Part shown: in pieces, positions 7,627-14,928 of the stretch
How positions within the stretch are numbered: position 1 is the stretch's first letter
Layout of the letters: the number at the start of each line of letters is the position of its first letter
Source of the DNA: CAYSRM01 sp964543205
GTDB taxonomy: Bacteria > Verrucomicrobiota > Kiritimatiellia > UBA8416 > CAYSRM01
Reading direction: 5' to 3'
NCBI GenBank assembly: GCA_964543205.1
Contig: CAZIXB010000027.1
Span: forward strand, 1-15,146
Length of the DNA: 15,146 bases
Position numbers and translations under genes: made by a program
The notes under the pieces: model-generated
Database searches by the model: none
What the model saw: the letters and a program-made list of their open reading frames with translations, nothing else
What the model was told of the DNA's origin: nothing

Positions 7627-9402
7627 TCACTGCGACGGCATTTCTATGGTAAAAATGCTGCCGCGCCCGATATTGCTGTCAACATGAACAGTTCCACCGT
7701 GGATTCCCGCTATATGTTTGACTATGGAAAGGCCAAGCCCGGTTCCGCCGCGGCCGCGGCTGCGTCCGGTGTCAACACGGTTAAACCGTTCAAAAATCTT
7801 TGAAAGATATCTGCGGGGAATGCCGCAGCCGTGATCCTCAACTTCTATCTTTAACAATGCCCCTTCGAGGTAAGCCCTGAGGTGGACCGTGCCGCCCTTG
7901 TTGCTTGCCGCGATTGCGTTGTCCAAGAGGTTTACTACGGCCTGTTCGATCAGAACCGGATGCATCCTGAATTCCAAGTCCGATTCGCATTGAACATCAA
8001 TGCCTATCTCTTTTTCTTCCGTTTTCTGTTGAACAAGCTCCATGGAAGCCTCAAGCGCCTTCCTCACCGAATATGGAACAAGATTCAGAGTTCTTTCACT
8101 GCCCGAGTCTTCAAGCCGCGACAATGTAAGCAGGTCGTCTACAATAACCCGGAGATTGCCTGTCTGTCGCCCTATGATTTTCAGAAAACGCCTGGCCTGC
8201 TCTTTGTCTTCAATGGCCCCTTCAAGCAACGTTTCAACAAAACCGCCAATAGAGGTGAGCGGTGTCTTCAGCTCGTGGGATACATTGCTAACGAAATCCC
8301 TGCGGACCCGGTCATAATGCCTGGCCTCGGTAACATCGGAAAAAACAAGCAGAATCCCCTCAATCCGGCCGTCTGAACCCTGCAATAAGGTCGATTTGAC
8401 TCGAAGTATTTTTTCCGCTGAACCCGGCAAGGAAATATCAACGGCTCCCGGCTGGCGGGTTTGAACTACTTTGTCAATTACATCATAAAGGGGGGCACTT
8501 CGAACAAGCTCTCGTATATTCCTGCCTTCTATATTTTTCTCGTCCAATCCCATCATTTCAGATGCCGCGCGGTTGGCAAAAACCACTGCCTCATCCATGC
8601 CAAGAGCAAGAACACCTTCCGTCATGCTCGAAAGCATGGCGTCCCGTTCGTTCTTTTGCCTTGAAACCTTCCGAGTATGCGCCTGAAGATCAGCAGCAAG
8701 CTTGTTCACCGACTCGGCAAGGCCTGCCAGCTCTTTTGTATAAGGTTCATGCAGACGAATGTCAAAATCACCTTCGGCAAGTCTCTGCGAAGCGTTCTGT
8801 ATTTCCTTGACTGGCCTGGTAATTAACCGTGTCACAATAAGACTGACTGCTGCCGCAAAAAAGAGAACGGCTATAAGCGGGTATGCTATGGCTTTTTGAA
8901 TCTGGGACATTGTCTCATCAATGTCCGATAAAGCAATCGAAGTCCTTACTGCCGCGGAAATCCGCCCGTTATCCCACACCGGGGCCGCCAGGTACATCAT
9001 GTGCTGATCTATTGTGCGGCTGTAGCGGCGGGACCGGCCGGTCTCGCCCCGGAAGGCCGAAATGATTTCCGGCCGGCCAGAGTGATTTTCCATGATTTCG
9101 GGATCGCGTTGAGAATCGCCGCTTACAGCGCCAGAAGGCAGAACTACGGTATATCGGATATCGGATTGTCGGCCCAGCTTGTCGCAAATAGCATCTATCG
9201 CCACAGAATCCAGCCCTTCGGTCCGATCCTGGAGATAAAGCCCGGCAACCCTGGCGCTGTCACGAAGCTTTTTGATCGTCTGCTTTCTATGAAACGAATC
9301 AACTGCGTCAAATACAAGAAACCCAACAACCAGTAAAGCAGTCAGAACAATTGCCAGTTGCGCTGAATAGACCTGCCAGAACAAGCGCCTTAAAATAGCC
9401 AT
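7627..9402 (-). CDS. phoR: PhoR-like membrane sensor histidine kinase
   Basis: A 591-aa sensor kinase. TM1 (about 12-32), a periplasmic sensor region (about 35-170), TM2 (about 172-192), a HAMP linker (about 193-245), a PAS domain (about 250-360), a HisKA dimerisation helix with the phospho-acceptor H376 (VSNVSHELKTPLTS), and a HATPase domain with N box (NLLDN, 491-495), G1 (DHGCGIP, 523-529), F box (FERF, 537-540) and G2 (GGTGLGLS, 552-559). This order is that of PhoR/PnpS-type phosphate kinases. Its position after phoU and a Na/Pi cotransporter supports phosphate sensing. An AAGGA site lies 8 bases before the ATG. No response regulator is adjacent, so the partner (PhoB-like) must be elsewhere. 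The phosphate assignment is from context. Confidence 0.88.
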   Translation of the reverse strand: MAILRRLFWQVYSAQLAIVLTALLVVGFLVFDAVDSFHRKQTIKKLRDSARVAGLYLQDRTEGLDSVAIDAICDKLGRQSDIRYTVVLPSGAVSGDSQRDPEIMENHSGRPEIISAFRGETGRSRRYSRTIDQHMMYLAAPVWDNGRISAAVRTSIALSDIDETMSQIQKAIAYPLIAVLFFAAAVSLIVTRLITRPVKEIQNASQRLAEGDFDIRLHEPYTKELAGLAESVNKLAADLQAHTRKVSRQKNERDAMLSSMTEGVLALGMDEAVVFANRAASEMMGLDEKNIEGRNIRELVRSAPLYDVIDKVVQTRQPGAVDISLPGSAEKILRVKSTLLQGSDGRIEGILLVFSDVTEARHYDRVRRDFVSNVSHELKTPLTSIGGFVETLLEGAIEDKEQARRFLKIIGRQTGNLRVIVDDLLTLSRLEDSGSERTLNLVPYSVRKALEASMELVQQKTEEKEIGIDVQCESDLEFRMHPVLIEQAVVNLLDNAIAASNKGGTVHLRAYLEGALLKIEVEDHGCGIPRRYLSKIFERFNRVDTGRSRGRGGTGLGLSIVKHIAGIHGGTVHVDSNIGRGSIFTIEMPSQ

Positions 9403-9474
9403 TGATTCAATCCTTAACCAGATATATTCGCCAACTTGTCAGAGCCATGGAACCACGCGCTCAGCGCGGCACAC

Positions 9475-9545
9475 TTACCATGGATTACACGGATAAAACA
9501 GATTCTCGGTACGTGCCATTGCGTTCCCTCCTTTATCCGTGGTTG
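9475..9545 (-). repeat. repeat-like intergenic segment with inverted ends and a 14-codon mini-ORF
   Basis: The gap between phoU and the kinase holds a segment with inverted ends: cacggataaa at 9488-9497 and its complement tttatccgtg at 9532-9541. It resembles the ATTACACGGATAAAACAGATT-type dispersed repeats seen in many environmental genomes; that is recalled, not searched. On the minus strand it also holds a strong AGGAGG site (9526-9533) followed 6-7 bases later by an ATG (9517-9519) and a 14-codon frame MARTENLFYPCNPW ending at 9475. The frame may be chance. Confidence 0.4.
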
Positions 9546-9562
9546 TCTCCTCTCCGGAGACG
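9545..9562 (-). terminator. GC-rich hairpin just after the phoU-like gene
   Basis: A 6-bp stem (gtctcc 9545-9550, ggagac 9556-9561) with a 5-base loop sits about ten bases past the stop of the PhoU-domain gene. On the minus strand it has no following U run, so it is at best a weak or factor-assisted terminator, or an mRNA-stabilising hairpin. Confidence 0.25.
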
Positions 9563-9571
9563 TAATTGGGG

Positions 9572-10255
9572 TTAAATATTCTGTTCTTCTCTCAATCCGC
9601 GTTTAACAAAGTCAATATTCTCAAGAGGAAAAATAACACCGGAAACAGTGTTCCCGGCATGGGCGTTTATCCTGACAAAACATTGTGCTAAAAGCGCCGT
9701 TGCCACTGCTTCATGAGCAGACATGTCCGTGTTGAAAATCCTGGTTTGAAGCTCCTTGAGAAGCTTCTTGTTTTTCTGATAATCTTCCAGTATCTCGTGC
9801 GCCAATTTTTCGTCTGAGTGCAGAATCGCTCGCTCAAGCTTCGCAAAATAGTCGTGCATGCGGTCGTAAACCTTGCAGAGCTCGTCGAAAAGCTCGAACT
9901 CCACAACCGGGCTTTTCATTTTTACACCTATGCCGTAAATGTTGCGGCTGTAATCCCCTATGCGCTCAATATCCTTGGCCATGCTCATTGACGCCAGCGC
10001 GCCGGAAACATCCTGACCGGGGTTGATGCTCAGATGTTCGACAAGCATTCGACGGACGGCCCGTTCCCCCCTGTTAACATCCTTGTCGTGTTTTTTCAAC
10101 GAATCTTCAATTTTCTGCGCTACAGCTTCTCCGGAACACACTCTCCAGGCATGGGTATAACAGTATCCCGCGTCCGCCACCATTTGCCCAAGCTTCTGCA
10201 TCACATCGGACATGATGCCCCCGTTGTTCCAGAATTTTCTGAATTCTTTAAACAT
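9572..10255 (-). CDS. phoU: PhoU-domain protein
   Basis: A 227-aa all-helical protein of the PhoU family, which links phosphate transporters to PhoR-type signalling and binds metal through acidic motifs. The first PhoU repeat carries the conserved stretch AKDIERIGDYSRNI (93-106, E97/R98/D101). The second repeat has the matching helix RINAHAGNTVSGV (195-207), where the acidic metal-binding residues are replaced by a His/Asn version. An AAGGGAG site lies 7 bases before the ATG. It starts 31 bases after the Na/Pi cotransporter. In many bacteria such cotransporters carry a PhoU domain fused at the C-terminus; here it is a separate gene, so the pair probably rebuilds that unit and adjusts cotransporter activity or kinase signalling. 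Confidence 0.85.
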   Translation of the reverse strand: MFKEFRKFWNNGGIMSDVMQKLGQMVADAGYCYTHAWRVCSGEAVAQKIEDSLKKHDKDVNRGERAVRRMLVEHLSINPGQDVSGALASMSMAKDIERIGDYSRNIYGIGVKMKSPVVEFELFDELCKVYDRMHDYFAKLERAILHSDEKLAHEILEDYQKNKKLLKELQTRIFNTDMSAHEAVATALLAQCFVRINAHAGNTVSGVIFPLENIDFVKRGLREEQNI

Positions 10256-10286
10256 GCTGCTACTCCCTTATTCTTGCATAAGCGGA

Positions 10287-11450
10287 TCAACCCTTATTCA
10301 TCAATATAATAATCAATAAAGGCAATCCAAAGAAAGAACCAAGAATAAATATTATAGCCCAACGCTTGGACTCTGTTGCCAGATCGGCCAGTTTGCGAGC
10401 ACAACCCATTGGCAGCGTCCGCAACGGATAAAAGACCAGCATTCCAAAAATGTTGAAAAGCAGGTGAGCAAACGCCGCGGTTACACCTACATAACCACCT
10501 TCACCGGCAGATATCGTGGCCAGCGACGCAAGCAAAGCCGTGACCGTAGTTCCGAGATTTGCGCCCAGCGTAAACGGAAAACACCTGCTCAGACTGATTA
10601 CACCGGCACCAACAAGCGGCACAACCAGCGAGGTTGTAACTGAACTGCTCTGAACGATCATTGTTACACATAATCCAAGGACAAGCGCGGTGAAATCATT
10701 TCTGAAGAGATAGCGGTTAATGTAACGTTCGGCTCGGTGAACTATCACTTTGCGCATATTCTTCACAAGCATTACGAGAGAAAAAATCAGCACACCCAAC
10801 GCAATTGCCAGCAGCGTCACGCCAGCTATGAGATCAGATATTGGTAATTTGTTTGTCAATATGTGCTCAAGAAAGTCGCAAACCGGTTTTGTGGCCATTT
10901 TGACAGGACTGGCAAATTTCCCGCCGCCTGCGGCTCCGAATATCGCTGTCAACGCCGTTGCCGACTTTTGTATGAGGTGAAACTGTATTTCCAACGGAAA
11001 GAACACAAGCAAGGAAAACAGGTTGAAAAAATCATGGACTGTCGCCCCGGCAAAAGCCCTGCGAAAGTCCTCCTTCCTTGCGACAAAGCCGAACGAAACT
11101 ATAATGTTGGTTATAGTTGTCCCAATATTGGCCCCCATGATAATGGGAATGGCAAATTCGAGCGGCAATACACCGCCGCCGACAAAACCAACTGTAAGCG
11201 CAGTGGTAGTAGATGAACTTTGAATAAGACTTGTGGCAAATATCCCGATAAATAGGCCAGTGACCGGACTGGCACAACCTCGAATAAGGGCTTCCGCAAA
11301 TCCTTCTCCAAACAGCTTGAACGCCGTCCCCATCAACCCGATGCTTACAAGAAACAGATATAGAAAAAATAACGCACCAATAATGTAGAAAAGCGTTCTG
11401 TTTCGCTCCGCAAACCCCTTACCCTTATGCGTAGAACTGTCTTCAGTCAT
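10287..11450 (-). CDS. Na/Pi cotransporter (NptA/PNaS family)
   Basis: A 387-aa inner-membrane sodium-dependent phosphate transporter. It shows the family's internal inverted duplication: a QSSS motif at 77-80 (IQSSSTTTA) and a second at 267-270 (VQSSSVTTS), each followed by a GAN(I/L)GTT turn (106-112 and 296-302). About eight to nine hydrophobic segments are visible, the first at about 21-42. The C-terminal PhoU-like extension present in longer relatives is absent; a separate PhoU-domain gene follows 31 bases downstream. The ATG at 11450 has no clear ribosome site. Two direct 6-base repeats 11 bases apart lie just upstream. It is first in a probable operon with phoU and the sensor kinase. 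Confidence 0.9.
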   Translation of the reverse strand: MTEDSSTHKGKGFAERNRTLFYIIGALFFLYLFLVSIGLMGTAFKLFGEGFAEALIRGCASPVTGLFIGIFATSLIQSSSTTTALTVGFVGGGVLPLEFAIPIIMGANIGTTITNIIVSFGFVARKEDFRRAFAGATVHDFFNLFSLLVFFPLEIQFHLIQKSATALTAIFGAAGGGKFASPVKMATKPVCDFLEHILTNKLPISDLIAGVTLLAIALGVLIFSLVMLVKNMRKVIVHRAERYINRYLFRNDFTALVLGLCVTMIVQSSSVTTSLVVPLVGAGVISLSRCFPFTLGANLGTTVTALLASLATISAGEGGYVGVTAAFAHLLFNIFGMLVFYPLRTLPMGCARKLADLATESKRWAIIFILGSFFGLPLLIIILMNKG

Positions 11451-11461
11451 AGCAAATAACT

Positions 11462-11480
11462 CATGTTAGAATTCTGTTAG
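11462..11480 (-). promoter_or_regulatory. two direct repeats resembling half of a Pho box
   Basis: On the minus strand CTAACA occurs twice with an 11-base period (plus-strand tgttag at 11464-11469 and 11475-11480). PhoB/PhoP boxes are direct repeats with this spacing, and the site stands before a phosphate transporter gene. It is only about 12 bases from the ATG, very close for an activator site, so the assignment is weak. Confidence 0.25.
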
Positions 11481-11614
11481 GATGTGAAGAATCGACAAAT
11501 TAACTGGTTTTCAACCTGCTGTCGAGCCCGGATATTGGAACAGTTGTTAAAGCTACCACATAACGAACCGCTCGAAAAACGAAGGTCAGACGCCAACACG
11601 AAAGAAGGTCTTTT

Positions 11615-11681
11615 CTGTAGCGACGCTGCTACAGTACTCTCCGCTCTCTCGCTACGAAATTCTGTGAGATATGCAGGCTAA
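11615..11681 (+). repeat. dispersed repeat, single copy A, with adjoining hairpin
   Basis: Bases 11652-11681 match the right arm of the paired copy (14978-15007) at 27 of 30 positions. Similarity to the copy at 13191-13241 extends back to about 11631 with small gaps. Directly upstream is a perfect 7-bp hairpin: ctgtagc (11615-11621) and gctacag (11628-11634), loop gacgct. The copy lies outside genes, upstream of the Na/Pi cotransporter. Confidence 0.75.
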
Positions 11682-11734
11682 GTCAGTACAGTGTAAGTAT
11701 TTCGTTAGAAATCAACACACAAGAAAGCACAAAA

Positions 11735-11765
11735 GGGAGAGGATAAAACCATGAAAAGCCTGTAA
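11735..11765 (+). other. strong ribosome site followed by a four-codon frame
   Basis: A purine-rich GGGAGAGG (11735-11742) stands 8 bases before ATG AAA AGC CTG TAA (11751-11765), which would encode only MKSL. The spacing is ideal for translation initiation, yet the frame stops at once. It could be a leader peptide, the remnant of a decayed gene start, or chance. No longer frame follows. Confidence 0.3.
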
Positions 11766-11806
11766 ATAACCTGTTTATAACTTGTCGCTTCTTTTAATAA
11801 CTCCGG

Positions 11807-11852
11807 AGGGGTCGCAGGCTTGAGAAAATCGTGTTTTCATCCCCTGTTTTTT
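11807..11852 (+). terminator. possible intrinsic terminator on the plus strand
   Basis: An outer stem agggg (11807-11811) / cccct (11841-11845) encloses an inner stem gaaaa / ttttc (loop tcgtg), and a run of six T follows at 11847-11852. The outer loop is long, so stability is doubtful. It lies about 40 bases after the MKSL mini-frame and has no plus-strand gene before it, so a short non-coding transcript is possible. Confidence 0.3.
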
Positions 11853-12074
11853 GTGAATTATACCAAAACCACAGATTTGTAACAAACTATCATCTTTGTA
11901 AAGCCTTAGTTGCTAACCGCTTGTGGCGGACCATGTTTGATTCCGGCGTGTTTCCAGTCGCAGTTGCCGTGAAGCGTAAAAACACATGCCTGAATTGACA
12001 AAAAGGAGCGCCGGAAGGGCATTTGACACTTGTGATAAAGTCCGGATATTTTTTGACTTACAAAGAATACCGTA

Positions 12075-13154
12075 TCAATTTACTTTCAGACCCGGAAAGG
12101 CCATGAAAAGTTTACGTTGTGCAGATTTCAGGCTTTCTATCGCCGCATCGATCGTAACATCGCCTTGCTTTGAGACTGCCTGTCGGTAAGCTGTAGCGGC
12201 TTTCTGATAGCCGGCTAAAGCTTCCTTCTGTTCCCCGCTCAGCGTATTTGCATCATCAGCTATGTTCATGTCTATCAGGATGACATGTCCCTTGCTGATT
12301 TCCGGCATCCGTTCTTCAAGGCTACCCCCCGGTTCCCGAGGGTCTTCCTGATTTTTGTTTTCCTGTTTTTCCGGTGGTTCAACACGCTCAGGCCGGGAAA
12401 GTTCAGGAAAAGTGTTCAGAAGCTTGCGGCGCGCGTCACGAAGCCGCTGCTTTACAGGCTGTTCCGCATTTTTTCTCCTGTGAAGCTCTCTCAGAAGCTG
12501 CTCACGCTCTTTGCCCCGGGCATTATTAAGGCGGCTGACCATTGCCGAACTTTGCTTCACAAATACATTGTACCGTTTCCTTGATGCCTGGTATTCGGCG
12601 AGCGCTTCTTTTTCTTTTGGGGTCAGATCCGAACGGGTTGCCAGACGGGAAATATCAGCCGCCTGAATTGGCCGGGGCGCATCCTGCAGCTCTTCTGCTT
12701 TGCCCCCGCCTGATCGCACTTCAATTTCATCAACAAGCAGCAGGGAAACGGATCGTTCCCTCTGGCTTTTTCTGTCTTTCTTGAAAAAAAACCTCGATCG
12801 TTCATACCTTGTAAGAAAAACAGGCTCAGGTTTTTTCTTTCCCCTTCGGATGAGGTTGACTTTCACAGGCTCACCGGGAATAAGCTTCCTGATCTTTACG
12901 GGATCATAATTCCCTCGGCCGCCATCTGATGAAATAAAAACGAAATTCCTGTCTTTGTAGCGTTTGAACTTTCCTTCAACCCTTCCGCTGCCTGTAACCA
13001 TGATATCGCCGTAAGACACCGACCAGTAAGCCATGGCAAAAAACAAAAAAGAAATTGTCAGCCCGCATATCGCACGGAATTTCGTAGAGAGAGAGCAAAG
13101 AGCGCTGCTGCGGGGGCGCAAATTGATAAAACGCCGGAGCAGCCGTATAGACAT
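12075..13154 (-). CDS. membrane-anchored protein with duplicated C-terminal helical unit
   Basis: I do not recognise this protein. I place the start at the ATG at 13152-13154 (359 aa). The upstream ATG at 13256 would add 34 residues, but those codons read through a dispersed repeat copy and are therefore suspect. Neither start has a clear Shine-Dalgarno. Features in the 359-aa form: a basic N-terminus, one membrane helix (about 28-47), a beta-rich segment (about 50-147), then a charged helical region. Residues about 177-251 (LTPKEKEALAEYQASRKRY ... ARRKLLNTFPEL) and about 305-355 (LSGEQKEALAGYQKAATAY ... AQRKLFMAFPGL) are clearly related, an internal duplication separated by a Pro/Glu/Gln-rich linker (about 253-283). 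The second unit lacks the ~25-residue charged insert of the first. It follows alanine racemase on the same strand, about 150 bases apart. Function unknown; periplasmic or envelope location likely. Confidence 0.7.
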   Translation of the reverse strand: MSIRLLRRFINLRPRSSALCSLSTKFRAICGLTISFLFFAMAYWSVSYGDIMVTGSGRVEGKFKRYKDRNFVFISSDGGRGNYDPVKIRKLIPGEPVKVNLIRRGKKKPEPVFLTRYERSRFFFKKDRKSQRERSVSLLLVDEIEVRSGGGKAEELQDAPRPIQAADISRLATRSDLTPKEKEALAEYQASRKRYNVFVKQSSAMVSRLNNARGKEREQLLRELHRRKNAEQPVKQRLRDARRKLLNTFPELSRPERVEPPEKQENKNQEDPREPGGSLEERMPEISKGHVILIDMNIADDANTLSGEQKEALAGYQKAATAYRQAVSKQGDVTIDAAIESLKSAQRKLFMAFPGLKVN

Positions 13155-13190
13155 ACTGCAATCTGGCGTTTTGCCAATTCGTGCCCTCAC

Positions 13191-13241
13191 AGTGGAGCTC
13201 TCCGCGCTCGCAACAGGAATTCTGCGAGATATTCGGGTTAG
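13191..13241 (+). repeat. dispersed repeat, single copy B
   Basis: This 51-base stretch matches the reverse complement of 14929-14979 at 43 of 51 positions. It lies between alanine racemase and the ATG at 13154 of the next gene. When translated on the minus strand it yields the residues LTRISRRIPVASAES, which explains the implausible extended N-terminus of that gene. Confidence 0.8.
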
Positions 13242-13301
13242 ATCTCTTGCATTCATATTTGTATTAACGATACCGCCTGCATTTTTATTTGCCCCATTCC
13301 A

Positions 13302-14444
13302 TCAATCCGGAACAATTATCCGGCACGAGGTCCTTATATTGGTCAGAATCTCATAAGAAATCGTGCCGCAACATTCAGCAAGGTCGTCAGCCCAGACGGC
13401 GTTTCCATTTTGTTCCCCGATAAGAATGACCTCGTCGCCTTCCTTTACGTCCGAATCAAGTCCAAGATCAACCACCGTCAGGTTCATTGTCACCCTGCCG
13501 ATAACCGGAACAATCCGCCCCCGTATTATTACCCGCCCCCTGTTGCTTAAAGATACAGGATATCCGTCGGCATATCCCGCGTTAAGTATCCCGATTTTTG
13601 TGGGTTCGCCTGTAATATAGCAGCTTCCATAACTGACAGGAAAACCGCTTGGCGCTTTTCTAACTTGGATAACAGTGGTCTTCCACTGAAGAACAGGTCT
13701 TGTCGGTATTGGCCGCGCATATGTTTTTCCGGCTGTTCTGAGGCCGCCGGCAGGGTAGCCGTAAAGCATAATTCCAGGACGCACTGCATCAAAATCCCAA
13801 TCAGGGCATGAAAGTATTCCGGCGCTGCTGGAAATATGCCTGCTTCCAGTCTTCAGCCTGCGCCTTTCGCATTCTTCAATTACCCCGCGAAACCTTTCGC
13901 TCTGCGTTCTGGCAAAGGCTTTGTCGCCATCGTCGGCGGAAGCAAAATGCGAGACCAGGCCGGTTATAGACAGTCCGGGCAACCGTGTGATTTCATTGAT
14001 TACCTCTATTGCGCTATCCCACATCACGCCCAGCCGGCCCATGCCGCTATCCACTACCACTTGGCATTTAAGTTCATGATCAAGCCTGCGCGCTTCAGCT
14101 GAAAGCTGCCGGGCATGATCCAGGTCTACAAGAAAAACACTGAAATCTTCATCTATCGCCGCGGGCACATCCTTTGCCGCAAGCGCCCCCATTATCATAA
14201 TTTCGGCATCAGCGGCCAATTCGCGCAGATAGAGCGCTTCCTCAATGTAGCTGACTGCAAACTTCCTTATGCCCTCCTGCCATGCGCAGTGAACCATCTC
14301 GGCAAGACCATGCCCGTATGCATTTGCTTTTACTACAAAATATACGTCTGTATTGCTGTTCAGATTCTGACGCAAAAGTCTGATGTTTTCCGCCAGAATC
14401 CGCGGGCGCAATTCAACCCATGTGTTATCGGAAAATTTCTTCAT
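13302..14444 (-). CDS. alr: alanine racemase
   Basis: PLP-dependent racemase making D-alanine for peptidoglycan, cytosolic, 380 aa (usual length 360-390). The N-terminal TIM-barrel carries the PLP lysine K39 in VVKANAYGHG; R137 lies in DSGMGRLG; the C-terminal beta domain carries the catalytic Tyr272 (PVSYGS) and the GYADGYP signature (290-296). Two positions depart from the common pattern: the residue two before the Asp of the D(T/S)GMGR motif is V130, where many alanine racemases have a Lys that is carbamylated, and the usual GRxxMD motif reads GRVTMN (D to N at 321). Both active-site bases are present, so activity is expected. It starts 4 bases after the DUF6941-like gene, an operon-like spacing. 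Confidence 0.95.
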   Translation of the reverse strand: MKKFSDNTWVELRPRILAENIRLLRQNLNSNTDVYFVVKANAYGHGLAEMVHCAWQEGIRKFAVSYIEEALYLRELAADAEIMIMGALAAKDVPAAIDEDFSVFLVDLDHARQLSAEARRLDHELKCQVVVDSGMGRLGVMWDSAIEVINEITRLPGLSITGLVSHFASADDGDKAFARTQSERFRGVIEECERRRLKTGSRHISSSAGILSCPDWDFDAVRPGIMLYGYPAGGLRTAGKTYARPIPTRPVLQWKTTVIQVRKAPSGFPVSYGSCYITGEPTKIGILNAGYADGYPVSLSNRGRVIIRGRIVPVIGRVTMNLTVVDLGLDSDVKEGDEVILIGEQNGNAVWADDLAECCGTISYEILTNIRTSCRIIVPD

Positions 14445-14448
14445 CTCT

Positions 14449-14892
14449 TTACATAGGCTGGCCAGACGGCGGGTTCTGGCGCCTGTCGTCCTGTGCGCCG
14501 GGTTTGATGGCCAACGCTTTCAGCGGATATCTCAATTTCAAGTCCCCGTCAATAAGAACTTCTATCCAGTAACATCCGGCCTGTTTAAACCTGACGTTCA
14601 TAAATATTTCCACGTTTGTCGCCACGGCCTTATCATCCTTTAGATTCACGGCAATGGGTTTGCCCTCCGCAACAACATCCGTGCCGTTGATGTCCATTAT
14701 TCTGCTTCGCTGCTCGAAATGGCCCAACCCGTAACACCATCGGTTAACAACACATATCTTGCGAAACACCGCAGGAAAAGACGCAACTCCAAGAATATCG
14801 AAAAGCCCTATGAGTATGAACTTTCCGTTTCTTTCCTGTCTTACATCATCACACAACAAACTTGACTGAAGGTCCGGTATCATCGTGTCCAT
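14449..14892 (-). CDS. DUF6941-like hypothetical protein
   Basis: A 147-aa protein resembling the DUF6941 family, recognised by an early CDDVRQERNGKFILIGLFDIL stretch (split here by residue 14-34) typical of these short proteins. It looks beta-rich in the centre (about 25-130), with a Pro/Arg/Gln-rich tail (132-147). No signal peptide or membrane segment is evident. A GAGGGG site lies 9 bases before the ATG at 14892. Alanine racemase begins 4 bases downstream, so the two are probably co-transcribed. Biochemical role unknown; the family call is from memory of its sequence pattern. Confidence 0.65.
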   Translation of the reverse strand: MDTMIPDLQSSLLCDDVRQERNGKFILIGLFDILGVASFPAVFRKICVVNRWCYGLGHFEQRSRIMDINGTDVVAEGKPIAVNLKDDKAVATNVEIFMNVRFKQAGCYWIEVLIDGDLKLRYPLKALAIKPGAQDDRRQNPPSGQPM

Positions 14893-14928
14893 TTTACTTT
14901 TCCCCTCTTGTCTTTAAAGTCTGACTTC

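Larger units (their letters stand above)
11451..12074. other. 624-base stretch without a convincing gene
   Basis: This region separates the start of the Na/Pi cotransporter gene from the end of the 12075-13154 gene. The frames here (for example plus 11484-11681 and 11986-12189) have no family signal, and the first simply reads through the dispersed repeat. Noted parts are the direct repeat near 11462, the repeat copy at 11631-11681, an SD plus four-codon frame at 11735 and a terminator-like hairpin at 11807. The cotransporter promoter should lie at its left end. Nothing further is recognised in 11853-12074. Confidence 0.6.

Noticed and set aside
11484..11681. 65-codon plus-strand frame upstream of the Na/Pi cotransporter
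   Set aside because: Its end (LSALSLRNSVRYAG) is the translated dispersed repeat, it has no good ribosome site and no recognisable family.
12023..12051. ttgaca plus atattt with 17-base spacing, a possible plus-strand promoter
   Set aside because: The -10 match is poor and it would only drive transcription antisense into the 3' end of the 12075-13154 gene.
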